Positions 15,976-23,745 of a stretch of 48,619 nt of DNA are shown here, piece by piece. Position numbers and translations under genes: made by a program. The notes beneath the pieces were generated by a model. The model did not search any database. It saw only the letters and a program-made list of their open reading frames with translations, and had not been told where the DNA came from. Position 1 is the stretch's first letter. Each line of letters opens with the position of its first letter. Location: the NCBI GenBank assembly GCA_963593905.1, contig CAVBBL010000017.1:1-48619 (forward strand), given 5' to 3'. This stretch comes from CAG-791 sp963593905 (GTDB taxonomy: Bacteria; Bacillota; Clostridia; Lachnospirales; Lachnospiraceae).

Positions 15976-16233
15976 TTAGCGAGCCTTCTCTACAACGGAA
16001 ACAAGTCTCCATCTCTTGGTCTTGCTCAGCGGTCTGGTCTCCATAACCTTTACGGTATCACCGATGCCGCACTCGTTGTTCTCATCATGAGCGCGAAGCT
16101 TGTATGTCTTCTTAACGATCTTGCCGTAGATCGGGTGCTTAACGTGGTTTTCGATGGCAACAACGATGGTCTTGTCCATCTTATTGCTGACAACTTTACC
16201 AACGCGGGTTTTTCTTAAATTTCTCTCTTCCAC
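15976..16233 (-). CDS. rpsQ: 30S ribosomal protein S17
   Basis: S17 is a primary 16S binder with an OB fold. The 85-residue product has RKTRVGKVVSNKMDKTIVVA and the C-terminal ETRPLSKTKRWRLV. The start codon is GTG 16233, with AAAGGAGAATCATC upstream. It lies between rpmC and rplN. Confidence 0.99.
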   Translation of the reverse strand: MEERNLRKTRVGKVVSNKMDKTIVVAIENHVKHPIYGKIVKKTYKLRAHDENNECGIGDTVKVMETRPLSKTKRWRLVSVVEKAR

Positions 16234-16261
16234 GATGATTCTCCTTTCTGAGAATTTCCGA

Positions 16262-16465
16262 TTAGTTAGCAGCCTTGCTGGTAATCACAGTCTTGATTCT
16301 GGCAATGTTCTTGCGAACCTCTGTGATTCTTGCAGTATTGTCTAACTGGTTGGTTGCATTCTGGAATCTCAGGTTGAAGAGTTCCTTCTTTGCAGAAACA
16401 AGCTCCTGTGCTAATTCCTCTGCAGATTTATTCTGTAATTCTTCTAAATACTGTTTAGTTTTCAT
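16262..16465 (-). CDS. rpmC: 50S ribosomal protein L29
   Basis: L29 lies at the tunnel exit and helps dock SRP and trigger factor. The product has 67 residues, from MKTKQYLEELQNKSAEELAQ to a basic C-terminus. The frame is open 47 codons upstream inside rplP, but ATG 16465, overlapping the rplP end by 11 nt, is the family start, with a weak AAGGCGG ribosome site inside rplP. Confidence 0.97.
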   Translation of the reverse strand: MKTKQYLEELQNKSAEELAQELVSAKKELFNLRFQNATNQLDNTARITEVRKNIARIKTVITSKAAN

Positions 16466-16892
16466 TTGCTGCACCGCCTTCCAACTGTGCCTTGGAAACG
16501 ATCTTGCACTTGCAGGGAAGTTTGTTCGCTGCAAGACGAAGTGCTTCCTTAGCCTGTTCCTCAGGTACACCGGCAATTTCAAACATGACTCTGCCCGGCT
16601 TAACAACTGCTACCCAGAACTCTACAGCACCTTTTCCTGAACCCATTCGAACTTCAGCGGGTTTCTTGGTTACCGGCTTATCCGGGAAAATCTTGATCCA
16701 AATCTGACCGCCACGCTTTACGAAACGGGTCATAGCGACACGGGCTGCCTCAATCTGATTGGATCTGATCCAGCAGGGTTCCATCGCAACAATACCATAC
16801 TCACCGTAAGCAAGCTTATTTCCACGGGAGGGTGTTCCGGCCATGCTGCCACGGAACTGTTTGCGATACTTTACTCTCTTCGGCATTAACAT
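16455..16892 (-). CDS. rplP: 50S ribosomal protein L16
   Basis: L16 organises the A-site tRNA region. The 145-residue product begins MLMPKRVKYRKQFRG and has the GIVAMEPCWIRSNQIEAARVA and PVTKKPAEVRMGSGKG motifs. Its ATG shares a base with the rpsC stop (TAATG), so translation is coupled. Confidence 0.99.
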   Translation of the reverse strand: MLMPKRVKYRKQFRGSMAGTPSRGNKLAYGEYGIVAMEPCWIRSNQIEAARVAMTRFVKRGGQIWIKIFPDKPVTKKPAEVRMGSGKGAVEFWVAVVKPGRVMFEIAGVPEEQAKEALRLAANKLPCKCKIVSKAQLEGGAANEN

Positions 16893-17551
16893 TATTGATC
16901 GCTCCCTTCCTTAACATTGTTCTTTGTGGGAAGAATCTCTCCCTTGTAGATCCAAACCTTTACGCCTACCTTACCGTAGGTGGTGTTTGCCTCTGCAAAT
17001 CCGTAATCAATATCAGCGCGCAGAGTCTGCAGCGGAATAGTACCCTCGGAATAGGTCTCGGTACGAGCGATATCTGCACCGCCAAGACGGCCGCCGCAGG
17101 AAGCCTTGATACCAAGTACACCGGTCTTCATGGTTCTGCTCATGCTGGACTTCATTGCTCTTCTGAAAGAAACACGGTTCTCCAGCTGCTGTGCGATATT
17201 CTCAGCAACCAGCTGTGCATCTCTGTCAGGACGCTTGATCTCCTTGATGTCAAGAAGAACCTTCTTGCCGGTCAGCTTGCAGAGCTCATTCTTGGTGTTC
17301 TCGATTTCTGTGCCGCCCTTGCCGATAACTACGCCCGGCTTTGCAGCATAAACGATTGCCTTAACTCTGTCGGAAGCTCTCTCAACTTCGATCTTGGAAA
17401 TACCTGCGCTGTATAACTTCTTCTTCAGAAACTTTCTGATGTTATGATCTTCTACCAGCAGGTCTGAAAAATCCTTCTCGGCATACCATCTGGAATCCCA
17501 GTCTTTAATGATGCCGACTCTCAGGCCGTGCGGATTGACTTTCTGTCCCAT
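16892..17551 (-). CDS. rpsC: 30S ribosomal protein S3
   Basis: S3 forms part of the mRNA entry tunnel. The 219-residue product begins MGQKVNPHGLRVGIIKDWDS and has the KH motif GVVIGKGGTEIEN. The C-terminal YGKVGVKVWIYKGE is conserved. It lies between rplV and rplP. Confidence 0.99.
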   Translation of the reverse strand: MGQKVNPHGLRVGIIKDWDSRWYAEKDFSDLLVEDHNIRKFLKKKLYSAGISKIEVERASDRVKAIVYAAKPGVVIGKGGTEIENTKNELCKLTGKKVLLDIKEIKRPDRDAQLVAENIAQQLENRVSFRRAMKSSMSRTMKTGVLGIKASCGGRLGGADIARTETYSEGTIPLQTLRADIDYGFAEANTTYGKVGVKVWIYKGEILPTKNNVKEGSDQ

Positions 17552-17572
17552 ATAGGCTCCTTTCGTTTACCC

Positions 17573-17974
17573 TTAGTTATTCTCGTCCTTCTTCTCGTCC
17601 AGAACGATGGTCAGGTGACTCATTCTCTTTAAGATTCTGTACGCTCTGCCCTGTGCTCTCGGTCTTACTCTCTTCATCATAGGGCCGTTGTTTGCATAGC
17701 ACTCTGCAATGTAAAGATCTGCCGGATTCATGCCGTTGTTGTTCTCAGCATTGGCAGCTGCAGATTTTAATAATTTCAGGATGACATCTGAAGCATATCT
17801 GGTATTGTACTCCAGGATACCCATAGCAGTGGTTACGTCCTTGCCGCGGATTGCATCCATTACGAAGCAAGCCTTCTGTACGGGAATTCTAGCATAAGAA
17901 AGCTTTGCGGAAGGTCTTGTATCCTTCTGCGCATTTCTCTCTCTCTTAATTTGGGATCTATGTCCGTTAGCCAT
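17573..17974 (-). CDS. rplV: 50S ribosomal protein L22
   Basis: L22 has a beta-hairpin lining the exit tunnel. The 133-residue product has the loop region RRVRPRAQGRAYRI in the form MMKRVRPRAQGRAYRILKR, the usual macrolide-relevant hairpin, without an obvious deletion. It lies between rpsS and rpsC. Confidence 0.99.
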   Translation of the reverse strand: MANGHRSQIKRERNAQKDTRPSAKLSYARIPVQKACFVMDAIRGKDVTTAMGILEYNTRYASDVILKLLKSAAANAENNNGMNPADLYIAECYANNGPMMKRVRPRAQGRAYRILKRMSHLTIVLDEKKDENN

Positions 17975-18013
17975 AGATACACACTCCTTTCAGTATTTCA
18001 GGGGAGCAGCGCT

Positions 18014-18304
18014 TTATCTAGCGCCGCTCTTTCTCTCGTCCTTGTTATTTCCGGCATGACCGCGGAAGGTTCTTGTGGAAACAAACTCGCCGAGCTTGTG
18101 GCCTACCATATCCTCAGTGATGTAAACCGGAACATGCTTTCTGCCGTCATGTACTGCGATGGTATGACCAACAAATGACGGGAAAATGGTGGAACGGCGA
18201 GACCAGGTCTTTACAACCTGCTTGTTGTTCTGCGCGTTCATCTCATCAATCTTCTTTAAAAGACTCGCATCAGCGAACGGTCCTTTTTTTAATGATCTTG
18301 CCAT
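18014..18304 (-). CDS. rpsS: 30S ribosomal protein S19
   Basis: S19 lies in the head and pairs with S13. The 96-residue product begins MARSLKKGPFADASLLKKID and has the TWSRRSTIFPSFVGHTIAVH motif. It lies between rplB and rplV. Confidence 0.99.
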   Translation of the reverse strand: MARSLKKGPFADASLLKKIDEMNAQNNKQVVKTWSRRSTIFPSFVGHTIAVHDGRKHVPVYITEDMVGHKLGEFVSTRTFRGHAGNNKDERKSGAR

Positions 18305-18318
18305 GACTTATCCTCCTC

Positions 18319-19158
18319 TTATCTGATGGCCTTGCCGCCTCTTCTTCTTACAATCAGCTTATCAGAAGCTTTCTTCTTACGCGTCTTGTAACCAAGAGCC
18401 GGCTTGCCCCAAGGGGTGCACGGACCGGGACGACCGATCGGAGCCTTACCTTCACCACCACCGTGAGGGTGATCATTCGGGTTCATAACGGAACCGCGAA
18501 CGGTAGGACGAATGCCCATGTGACGGATACGGCCTGCTTTACCATAGTTGATCAGGTTGTGATCGATATTGCCGACTGTACCGATAGTTGCTCTGCACTC
18601 AAGCGGAACCATTCTCATCTCACCGGAGGGGAGACGAAGGGTTGCATACTTGCCTTCCTTAGCCATCAGCTGTGCAGTGTTGCCTGCGCTTCTTACTAAC
18701 TGGCCGCCCTTGCCGGGATGAAGCTCTACGTTGTGCACTTCAGTACCTACAGGAATCTGGGACAGAGGCAGGCAGTTGCCGACTCTGATCTCGGCTTCCG
18801 GTCCGTTCATAACCTTCATGCCGTCCTTTAAGCCCTGAGGAGCCAGGATGTAGGACTTCTCGCCGTCTGCATAGCAGATCAGAGCGATGTTTGCGCTTCT
18901 GTTAGGATCGTACTCGATGCCGATTACGGTTGCAGGAACGCCGTCCTTTAATCTCTTGAAATCAACGATTCTGTATTTACGTCTGTTGCCGCCGCCGTGA
19001 TGTCTGACGGTAATTTTACCCTGGTTATTACGACCTGCGTTCTTCTTCAGAGAAACAACAAGAGATTTCTCAGGTGTTGTCTTGGTAACCTCTGCAAAGT
19101 CAGAACCGGTCATGTTACGTCTGGAAGGGGTATAAGCGGTATACTTCTTAATTCCCAT
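18319..19158 (-). CDS. rplB: 50S ribosomal protein L2
   Basis: L2 supports peptidyl transfer and subunit joining. The 279-residue product has GRNNQGKITVRHHGGGNRRK near the N-terminus and the universal HPHGGGEGKAPIGR segment with the functional histidine. It lies between rplW and rpsS. The 118-nt gap before it contains a possible hairpin, but nothing I can name. Confidence 0.99.
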   Translation of the reverse strand: MGIKKYTAYTPSRRNMTGSDFAEVTKTTPEKSLVVSLKKNAGRNNQGKITVRHHGGGNRRKYRIVDFKRLKDGVPATVIGIEYDPNRSANIALICYADGEKSYILAPQGLKDGMKVMNGPEAEIRVGNCLPLSQIPVGTEVHNVELHPGKGGQLVRSAGNTAQLMAKEGKYATLRLPSGEMRMVPLECRATIGTVGNIDHNLINYGKAGRIRHMGIRPTVRGSVMNPNDHPHGGGEGKAPIGRPGPCTPWGKPALGYKTRKKKASDKLIVRRRGGKAIR

Positions 19159-19276
19159 GACTGATTTATCTCCTTTTTATCACATGTGAGCGGATCAGAC
19201 CGACCCGCCTCGCAGCCCTGATACATGCTGCGGATCATGTATAGTTATCTGCTGTCTTTTACCTCACAGCTTTGGT

Positions 19277-19576
19277 TTAAAGTCCTGTGAAGAGCTCGAT
19301 GTCCTTGCTGTCCTCAGTAAGGAATACGATTGCCTTCTTGGTCTTAGCGGTATAACCGATGGTCATGCCTCTTCTCTTCTTCTTGGCTCTGCAGTTCATG
19401 GTGTTGACTTTTTTAACCTTAACACCGTCAAACATCTTCTCTACTGCATCCTTGATCTGAAGCTTGTCAGCATCCGGATGAACCAGGAATGTGTACTTCT
19501 TCTCACCCATGCAAGCCATGCTCTTCTCGGTGATAACAGGCTTTAAGATGACATCATAATATCCGATCGTTGCCAT
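19277..19576 (-). CDS. rplW: 50S ribosomal protein L23
   Basis: L23 sits at the tunnel exit and docks trigger factor and SRP. The 99-residue product has DVILKPVITEKSM at the start and RAKKKRRGMTIGYT. The ATG shares one base with the rplD stop (TAATG), so translation is coupled. Confidence 0.99.
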   Translation of the reverse strand: MATIGYYDVILKPVITEKSMACMGEKKYTFLVHPDADKLQIKDAVEKMFDGVKVKKVNTMNCRAKKKRRGMTIGYTAKTKKAIVFLTEDSKDIELFTGL

Positions 19577-20199
19577 TATGCGTACACCTCCTCAAGCTTA
19601 GCAACTGCAGCCTTTGTCAGGACAACAGTCTTTGCCTTCATAATATCGTATACGTTGATCTGGTTGGTCAGAGTGGTCTGTACTTCCGGCAGATTTCTTG
19701 CGGAAAGAACTACATTCTGATCATTGTCAGCCAGAACAACCAGTGCCTTGCTGTCAGCCTTCAGGTTTGTCATAACCTTTGCGAAGTCCTTTGTCTTGAT
19801 CGCATCGAGCTTGAGCTCGTCAACCACGATCAGACGATTGTTAGCAACGCTGTCTGTCAGTGCAGATCTCAGTGCTGCCTGCTTCTCCTTGCGGTTAAGC
19901 TTGAAGGAATAATCTCTCGGAACGGGTGCGAATACTACGCCGCCGCCGGTCCACTGGGGAGATCTTGTGGATCCCTGTCTTGCATGACCGGTTCCCTTCT
20001 GTCTCCAGGGCTTTCTGCCGCCTCCGGATACCTCGGAACGGGTCTTTGCTTTCTGTGTGCCCTGACGATTGTTAGCGAGCTGCTGTACTACTGCTAAGTG
20101 TACCAGATGCTCGTTTACTGTTACGCCAAAGACAGCATCGTTTAAGTCGATCTTGCCGACTTCATTGCCTTCCATATTGTAAACAGATACGTTTGCCAT
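19576..20199 (-). CDS. rplD: 50S ribosomal protein L4
   Basis: L4 has a tunnel-lining loop and is the classical repressor of the S10 operon in enterobacteria. The 207-residue product begins MANVSVYNMEGNEVGKIDLN and has the loop RSEVSGGGRKPWRQKGTGHA. ATG 20199 is used because AAAGGAGG precedes it; an upstream in-frame start at 20220 adds seven unsupported residues. Confidence 0.98.
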   Translation of the reverse strand: MANVSVYNMEGNEVGKIDLNDAVFGVTVNEHLVHLAVVQQLANNRQGTQKAKTRSEVSGGGRKPWRQKGTGHARQGSTRSPQWTGGGVVFAPVPRDYSFKLNRKEKQAALRSALTDSVANNRLIVVDELKLDAIKTKDFAKVMTNLKADSKALVVLADNDQNVVLSARNLPEVQTTLTNQINVYDIMKAKTVVLTKAAVAKLEEVYA

Positions 20200-20235
20200 T
20201 CTGAATGGTCCTCCTTTCATCCGCAGCGTGCGGTA

Positions 20236-20919
20236 TTAAGCTTCTGCTTTCGTAGTTTCCTTAATGGTAACCAGGCCCTTCTTAGGTCCGGGGATGGCAC
20301 CCTTTACAAGGATCAGATTCTTATCCGCGTCGATACGAACGATTTCGAGGTTCTGTACGGTAACCTGCTCGGTTCCCATGTGACCAGGCATTCCCTTGCC
20401 CTTGAATACACGGCTGGGAGTAGAACTGGAACCGTTGGAACCCTGATGTCTGTGGAACTTGGAACCGTGTCCCATGGGTCCTCTGTGCTGGCCGTTCTTT
20501 CTGATCGCGCCCTGGAAGCCCTTACCTTTGGTAACTGCTGTTGCGTCGATCTTGTCGCCCTCTGCGAAGATGTCAGCCTTGATTTCCTTGCCGAGTTCAT
20601 ACTCAGCAGCATTTTCAAAGCGAAACTCCTTGACAAATCTCTTGCAGGAGACACCAGCCTTATCGAAGTGACCCTTCATAGCCTTGCCTACACCATGCTC
20701 GTGAGCAACTTCTTTCTTGCCGCTCTTGTCATAGGTGGTAATGCGCTCTTTCTTCTCTACGAAGCCAACCTGCACTGCCTCATAGCCGTCATTCTCTACA
20801 GTCTTTACCTGTGTTACTACGCAGGGGCCAGCCTCGAGAACGGTTACAGGAACCAGTGTGCCGTCTTCCTTGAAGATCTGAGTCATGCCGATCTTGGTTG
20901 CTAAAATAGCTTTCTTCAT
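20236..20919 (-). CDS. rplC: 50S ribosomal protein L3
   Basis: L3 nucleates 50S assembly. The 227-residue product begins MKKAILATKIGMTQIFKEDG and carries the loop GPMGHGSKFHRHQGSNGSSS with the conserved methylation-site region, then MPGHMGTEQVTVQNL. ATG 20919 is chosen over 20943 because AGAGGTAAAA is just upstream. An unusual 243-nt gap separates it from rpsJ. Confidence 0.98.
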   Translation of the reverse strand: MKKAILATKIGMTQIFKEDGTLVPVTVLEAGPCVVTQVKTVENDGYEAVQVGFVEKKERITTYDKSGKKEVAHEHGVGKAMKGHFDKAGVSCKRFVKEFRFENAAEYELGKEIKADIFAEGDKIDATAVTKGKGFQGAIRKNGQHRGPMGHGSKFHRHQGSNGSSSTPSRVFKGKGMPGHMGTEQVTVQNLEIVRIDADKNLILVKGAIPGPKKGLVTIKETTKAEA

Positions 20920-21162
20920 TTTTACCTCTTTCCGCCGCTTCATTTCCTGCGGCTGTTTGTTCTACAGCGGACATCAGCATCGGCACCGCGGCCGTCCTAT
21001 GGGCTTCTGCAAGATGATCAAGGCCTGCTGTCTGACCTTTGGTTATCTCCGTGCCAGCCTCTCTCTGCATGGGGTGTAAGAGACCCACACAGGGGATGTC
21101 ATACTAGTAGAGGTTTTTTGTAACGGAAGAATTACTTCCGGTTACTTCTTAATCATGGATGC
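20920..21162 (-). other. long rpsJ-rplC intergenic gap with hairpins
   Basis: These 243 nt hold no gene. In RNA sense a GUAACCGGAAG/CUUCCGUUAC hairpin lies shortly after the rpsJ stop but is followed by A residues, not U, so it is not an intrinsic terminator. Further GC-rich segments before the rplC Shine-Dalgarno could fold. No promoter was recognised. Confidence 0.5.
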
Positions 21163-21483
21163 TTACTTATTGTCCTTCATCTTAATGTCGATGTAGACAC
21201 CAGCGGGCATCTCCAGTCTCTGAAGAGCATCTACAGTCTTCTGAGTCGGTGCAATGATATCAATCAGTCTCTTATGGGTTCTCTGCTCGAACTGCTCGCG
21301 GGAATCCTTGTACTTGTGTACTGCACGAAGGATGGTAACAACCTCCTTCTTAGTGGGCAGCGGAACAGGGCCGCTTACCTGTGCACCATTCTTCTTAACT
21401 GTCTCGATGATCTTTCTGGCAGACGCATCAACCAGCTCGTGATCGTACGCCTTCAATGTAATTCTCATTACCTGATTTGCCAT
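21163..21483 (-). CDS. rpsJ: 30S ribosomal protein S10 (NusE)
   Basis: S10 is a 30S head protein and also the NusG-contacting NusE of antitermination complexes. The 106-residue product has RITLKAYDHELVDASARKI, the GPVPLPTKKE loop and HKRLIDI. It heads the S10-spc operon. The start is ATG 21483, after AAAGGAGG with a rather long 12-nt spacing that includes a run of T. Confidence 0.99.
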   Translation of the reverse strand: MANQVMRITLKAYDHELVDASARKIIETVKKNGAQVSGPVPLPTKKEVVTILRAVHKYKDSREQFEQRTHKRLIDIIAPTQKTVDALQRLEMPAGVYIDIKMKDNK

Positions 21484-21499
21484 AAAAAAAGTCGCCTCC

Positions 21500-21680
21500 T
21501 TTTCGCACTTTGTGGTTATAAGTACGACAAGCGGTGACTGTACACTCTCCCGTGTGTGTCCTGCCCAATCTCATTAAAAAAAGCGCATTCCATCTCACAC
21601 GTCGTTTCCGCCCTGGGGCGGACCTTGATTTTGTACAGTGACTTGTCGTCAGATTGTTGAGTCATCCCGATGCTTACTTA
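21500..21680 (-). promoter_or_regulatory. structured leader of the S10 operon
   Basis: In RNA sense a segment at 21632-21650 (GACGACAAGUCACUGUACA) pairs with one at 21522-21544 (GUACAGUCACCGCUUGUCGU), closing about 90 nt. Inside are GUCCGCCC/GGGCGGAA and CGUGUG/CACACACG, a three-way junction layout. Just upstream is an AUCCCG/CGGGAU hairpin. Autoregulation by L4 or another operon protein is a reasonable inference; the family is not identified from sequence alone. Confidence 0.65.
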
Positions 21681-21784
21681 CGGGATACTCCAGACATTCG
21701 CTCCACGGAAAACCTGCCGGATGATGGGTCGTCACTCCGAACAGCAACCTCACGCTTCACAGCTATCATGTCACAGCAAGGATT

Positions 21785-21813
21785 ACTTTACATGATTTTG
21801 GGATTAATTGCAA
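21785..21813 (-). promoter_or_regulatory. candidate S10 operon promoter
   Basis: A -35 TTGCAA (21808-21813) and -10 TAAAGT (21785-21790) are separated by 17 bp. The match is moderate. The start near 21778 would give a leader of about 295 nt. The DNA just upstream (21814-21992) is A+T-rich, as expected of an UP-like region, and otherwise empty. Confidence 0.5.
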
Positions 21814-21992
21814 GAGGGAATTCCCCTGTTTTATGGGATTTTCTGAGTGTTTTGGGTCTTTTTTGGCAAATATATTGTATTTTTTTTGATACAATGGATT
21901 TTAGCTATGTTATACAGCTTTTCGGATTTATTTTTGTGAAAAAAAGCAAAACAAGGAACCTTGCGAGGTACAATACAGGAAGTCTTCAGAAC

Positions 21993-22106
21993 CGTAATGG
22001 ATAAGAATAAACGTATCTGATAAGAGCAGCCGTATCTGCTGAGAATGACCGCATCTAACAAGAACAACCGTATCTGCTGAGAATGACCGTATCTAATAAA
22101 AATATA
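21993..22106. repeat. 19-bp tandem repeat
   Basis: About six imperfect 19-bp units begin CGTATCT, such as CGTATCTGCTGAGAATGAC, which occurs twice exactly. Phase is kept from 21993 to about 22106. It lies in the divergent rpsJ-methyltransferase gap, immediately left of the cruciform element. Confidence 0.85.
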
Positions 22107-22133
22107 CAATGCTGAATTAAGTGTCGCCCGTTC

Positions 22134-22381
22134 ATGCACCGGAACGCGGCAGATGTCTCGCACCATGCACTTTGCGCCGTTTTGCTAGGATTTTCCTCTC
22201 GCCTGCGGATGGCCGGCCCTTAACTCGCATCCCCGCCTGATGCGGGGATGCTCGGACAGGCGGGCCTATCGGACGCGCTCTGAAAGCGCGTCCGATACCA
22301 TCCTACGGTTTCGAGGAAAACCCAAGCAAAACTGGCGCGCAGTGCAAAGGATGCGAGCCATTCTGCCGCGCTCCGGTGCAT
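22134..22381. mobile_element. 248-bp imperfect palindrome (cruciform; MITE-like or structured RNA)
   Basis: The ends are inverted repeats ATGCACCGGA and TCCGGTGCAT. Matching inner arms continue for about 75 bp per side (CGCGGCAGA/TCTGCCGCG, GCCGTTTTGCT/AGCAAAACTGGC, TTTTCCTC/GAGGAAAA). The centre has two perfect hairpins: GCATCCCCGC/GCGGGGATGC and TCGGACGCGCT/AGCGCGTCCGA. It is much richer in G+C than its surroundings. No gene and no clear target duplication are seen. It could be a MITE, a large structured RNA or a protein-bound cruciform. Confidence 0.6.
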
Positions 22382-22392
22382 TACATTTTGGC

Positions 22393-22518
22393 AATCTTTC
22401 TGTTTCAATGCTTCTATTTCACTATTTCTGTTTCACTGTCTCTGTTTTACTGTCTCTGTTTTACTGTCTCTGCTTCACTGATTCTGTTTCACTGCTTCTA
22501 TTTCAATATTTCTCTTAT
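22393..22518. repeat. 14-bp tandem repeat
   Basis: Nine 14-bp units are in phase, of the form ACTGTCTCTGTTTT, with two identical neighbours and gradual drift at the edges. The top strand is pyrimidine-rich. It begins about ten bases after the cruciform element ends. Confidence 0.88.
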
Positions 22519-22705
22519 AACGGAAGAGTTTACTTTTTCAATGGCAAAAGGTAAACTTAGGAAAGCATCATGCTGCACAGCTACCGTTTTGGATCGGGCA
22601 CTGTAAATTGCATATATAGATGATGTCTTGATCAAACGTACCGACTGTATCATGCAGCCAGGCTTTTATTGGCACTTTTGATTTTTAACTCCGATAACCT
22701 TCAAT

Positions 22706-22825
22706 CAGATAGCATAGAAACAGATACAATATAAACAGGTATCGTATAAAAAATTACCATATAATCAGGTATCACATAAACAAGCACCATATAATCAGGT
22801 ATCATATAAACAAATACTGTATAAA
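22706..22825. repeat. 15-bp tandem repeat with a TATA-like box per unit
   Basis: Eight 15-bp units of the form CAGGTATCATATAAA are in phase. Most contain TATAAA or TATAAT. The array ends 26 bp before the start codon of the methyltransferase gene, so it occupies the place of its promoter. Confidence 0.88.
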
Positions 22826-22851
22826 GTTAGAAAGAAAAGGATCATACAAAG

Positions 22852-23721
22852 ATGTGGATTGCAGAAAACTGGAAAGATTATGAAGTAATAGATACCTCCC
22901 GCGGGGAAAAGCTGGAGCGCTGGGGCGAGTACCGTCTGGTCAGACCGGACCCTCAGGTAATCTGGCAGACTCCCAGAGATAGCCGATGGAAAAAGATTAA
23001 CGCGAGATATCATCGCAGCAGCAAGGGCGGCGGCGAATGGGAATTCATTGACCTACCTCAGGAGTGGACCATTCATTACGGAGAGCTTTCTTTCCGATTA
23101 AAGCCTTTTTCCTTTAAGCATACCGGACTTTTCCCGGAGCAGGCTGCTAACTGGGACTGGTTTTCTGCCCTGATCAGGGAACGCATTGCCCAAGGCAAAA
23201 CGGTAAAGGTGCTGAATCTGTTCGCCTATACCGGCGGCGCCACCTGTGCTGCTGCCGCTGCCGGGGCGCAGGTCACCCACGTAGACGCCTCCAAGGGCAT
23301 GGTCGCCTGGGCAAAGGAAAATGCACAGATATCCGGCCTGGGGGATGCGCCTGTCCGCTACTTCGTAGATGACTGTGCCAAGCTGGTGGATCGTGAGATT
23401 CGCCGGGGCAACCACTACGACGGTATCATCATGGATCCTCCTTCCTATGGAAGAGGTCCCAAAGGAGAAATTTGGAAAATCGAGGAGAGCATCTATCCCT
23501 TCCTGCAAAGAACAGCGCAGCTTCTCTCTGCAGATCCCCTGTTCTTTCTGATCAACTCCTATACTACCGGGTTGCAGCCTGCAGTTCTCTCCTATATGCT
23601 CCACACAGTGCTGGATCCCATCCACAAAGGAAATGTGGAATCCCAGGAGATCGGTCTGCCGGTTTCCGGCAATGGTCTGGTACTTCCCTGCGGCGCCGCA
23701 GGAAGATGGACCGCAATATAA
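22852..23721 (+). CDS. class I SAM-dependent methyltransferase (RlmI-like)
   Basis: The 289-residue protein has the SAM-binding motif NLFAYTGGAT (about residues 122-131), the acidic loop HVDAS (143-147) and the catalytic motif MDPPSYGRG (about 194-202). These match the RlmI/RlmK family that modifies 23S rRNA, but the N-terminal PUA domain of RlmI is not evident, so the substrate is uncertain. The ATG follows AAAGGA with long spacing. It converges on the alarmone synthetase gene with only 24 bp between stops. Confidence 0.85.
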   Translation: MWIAENWKDYEVIDTSRGEKLERWGEYRLVRPDPQVIWQTPRDSRWKKINARYHRSSKGGGEWEFIDLPQEWTIHYGELSFRLKPFSFKHTGLFPEQAANWDWFSALIRERIAQGKTVKVLNLFAYTGGATCAAAAAGAQVTHVDASKGMVAWAKENAQISGLGDAPVRYFVDDCAKLVDREIRRGNHYDGIIMDPPSYGRGPKGEIWKIEESIYPFLQRTAQLLSADPLFFLINSYTTGLQPAVLSYMLHTVLDPIHKGNVESQEIGLPVSGNGLVLPCGAAGRWTAI

Positions 23722-23745
23722 TCCTGCAGAAAGGATATTGGCAGT

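Noticed and set aside
21993..22106. Evenly spaced repeats as a CRISPR array
   Set aside because: Units are contiguous 19-mers without spacers, and no cas genes are present.
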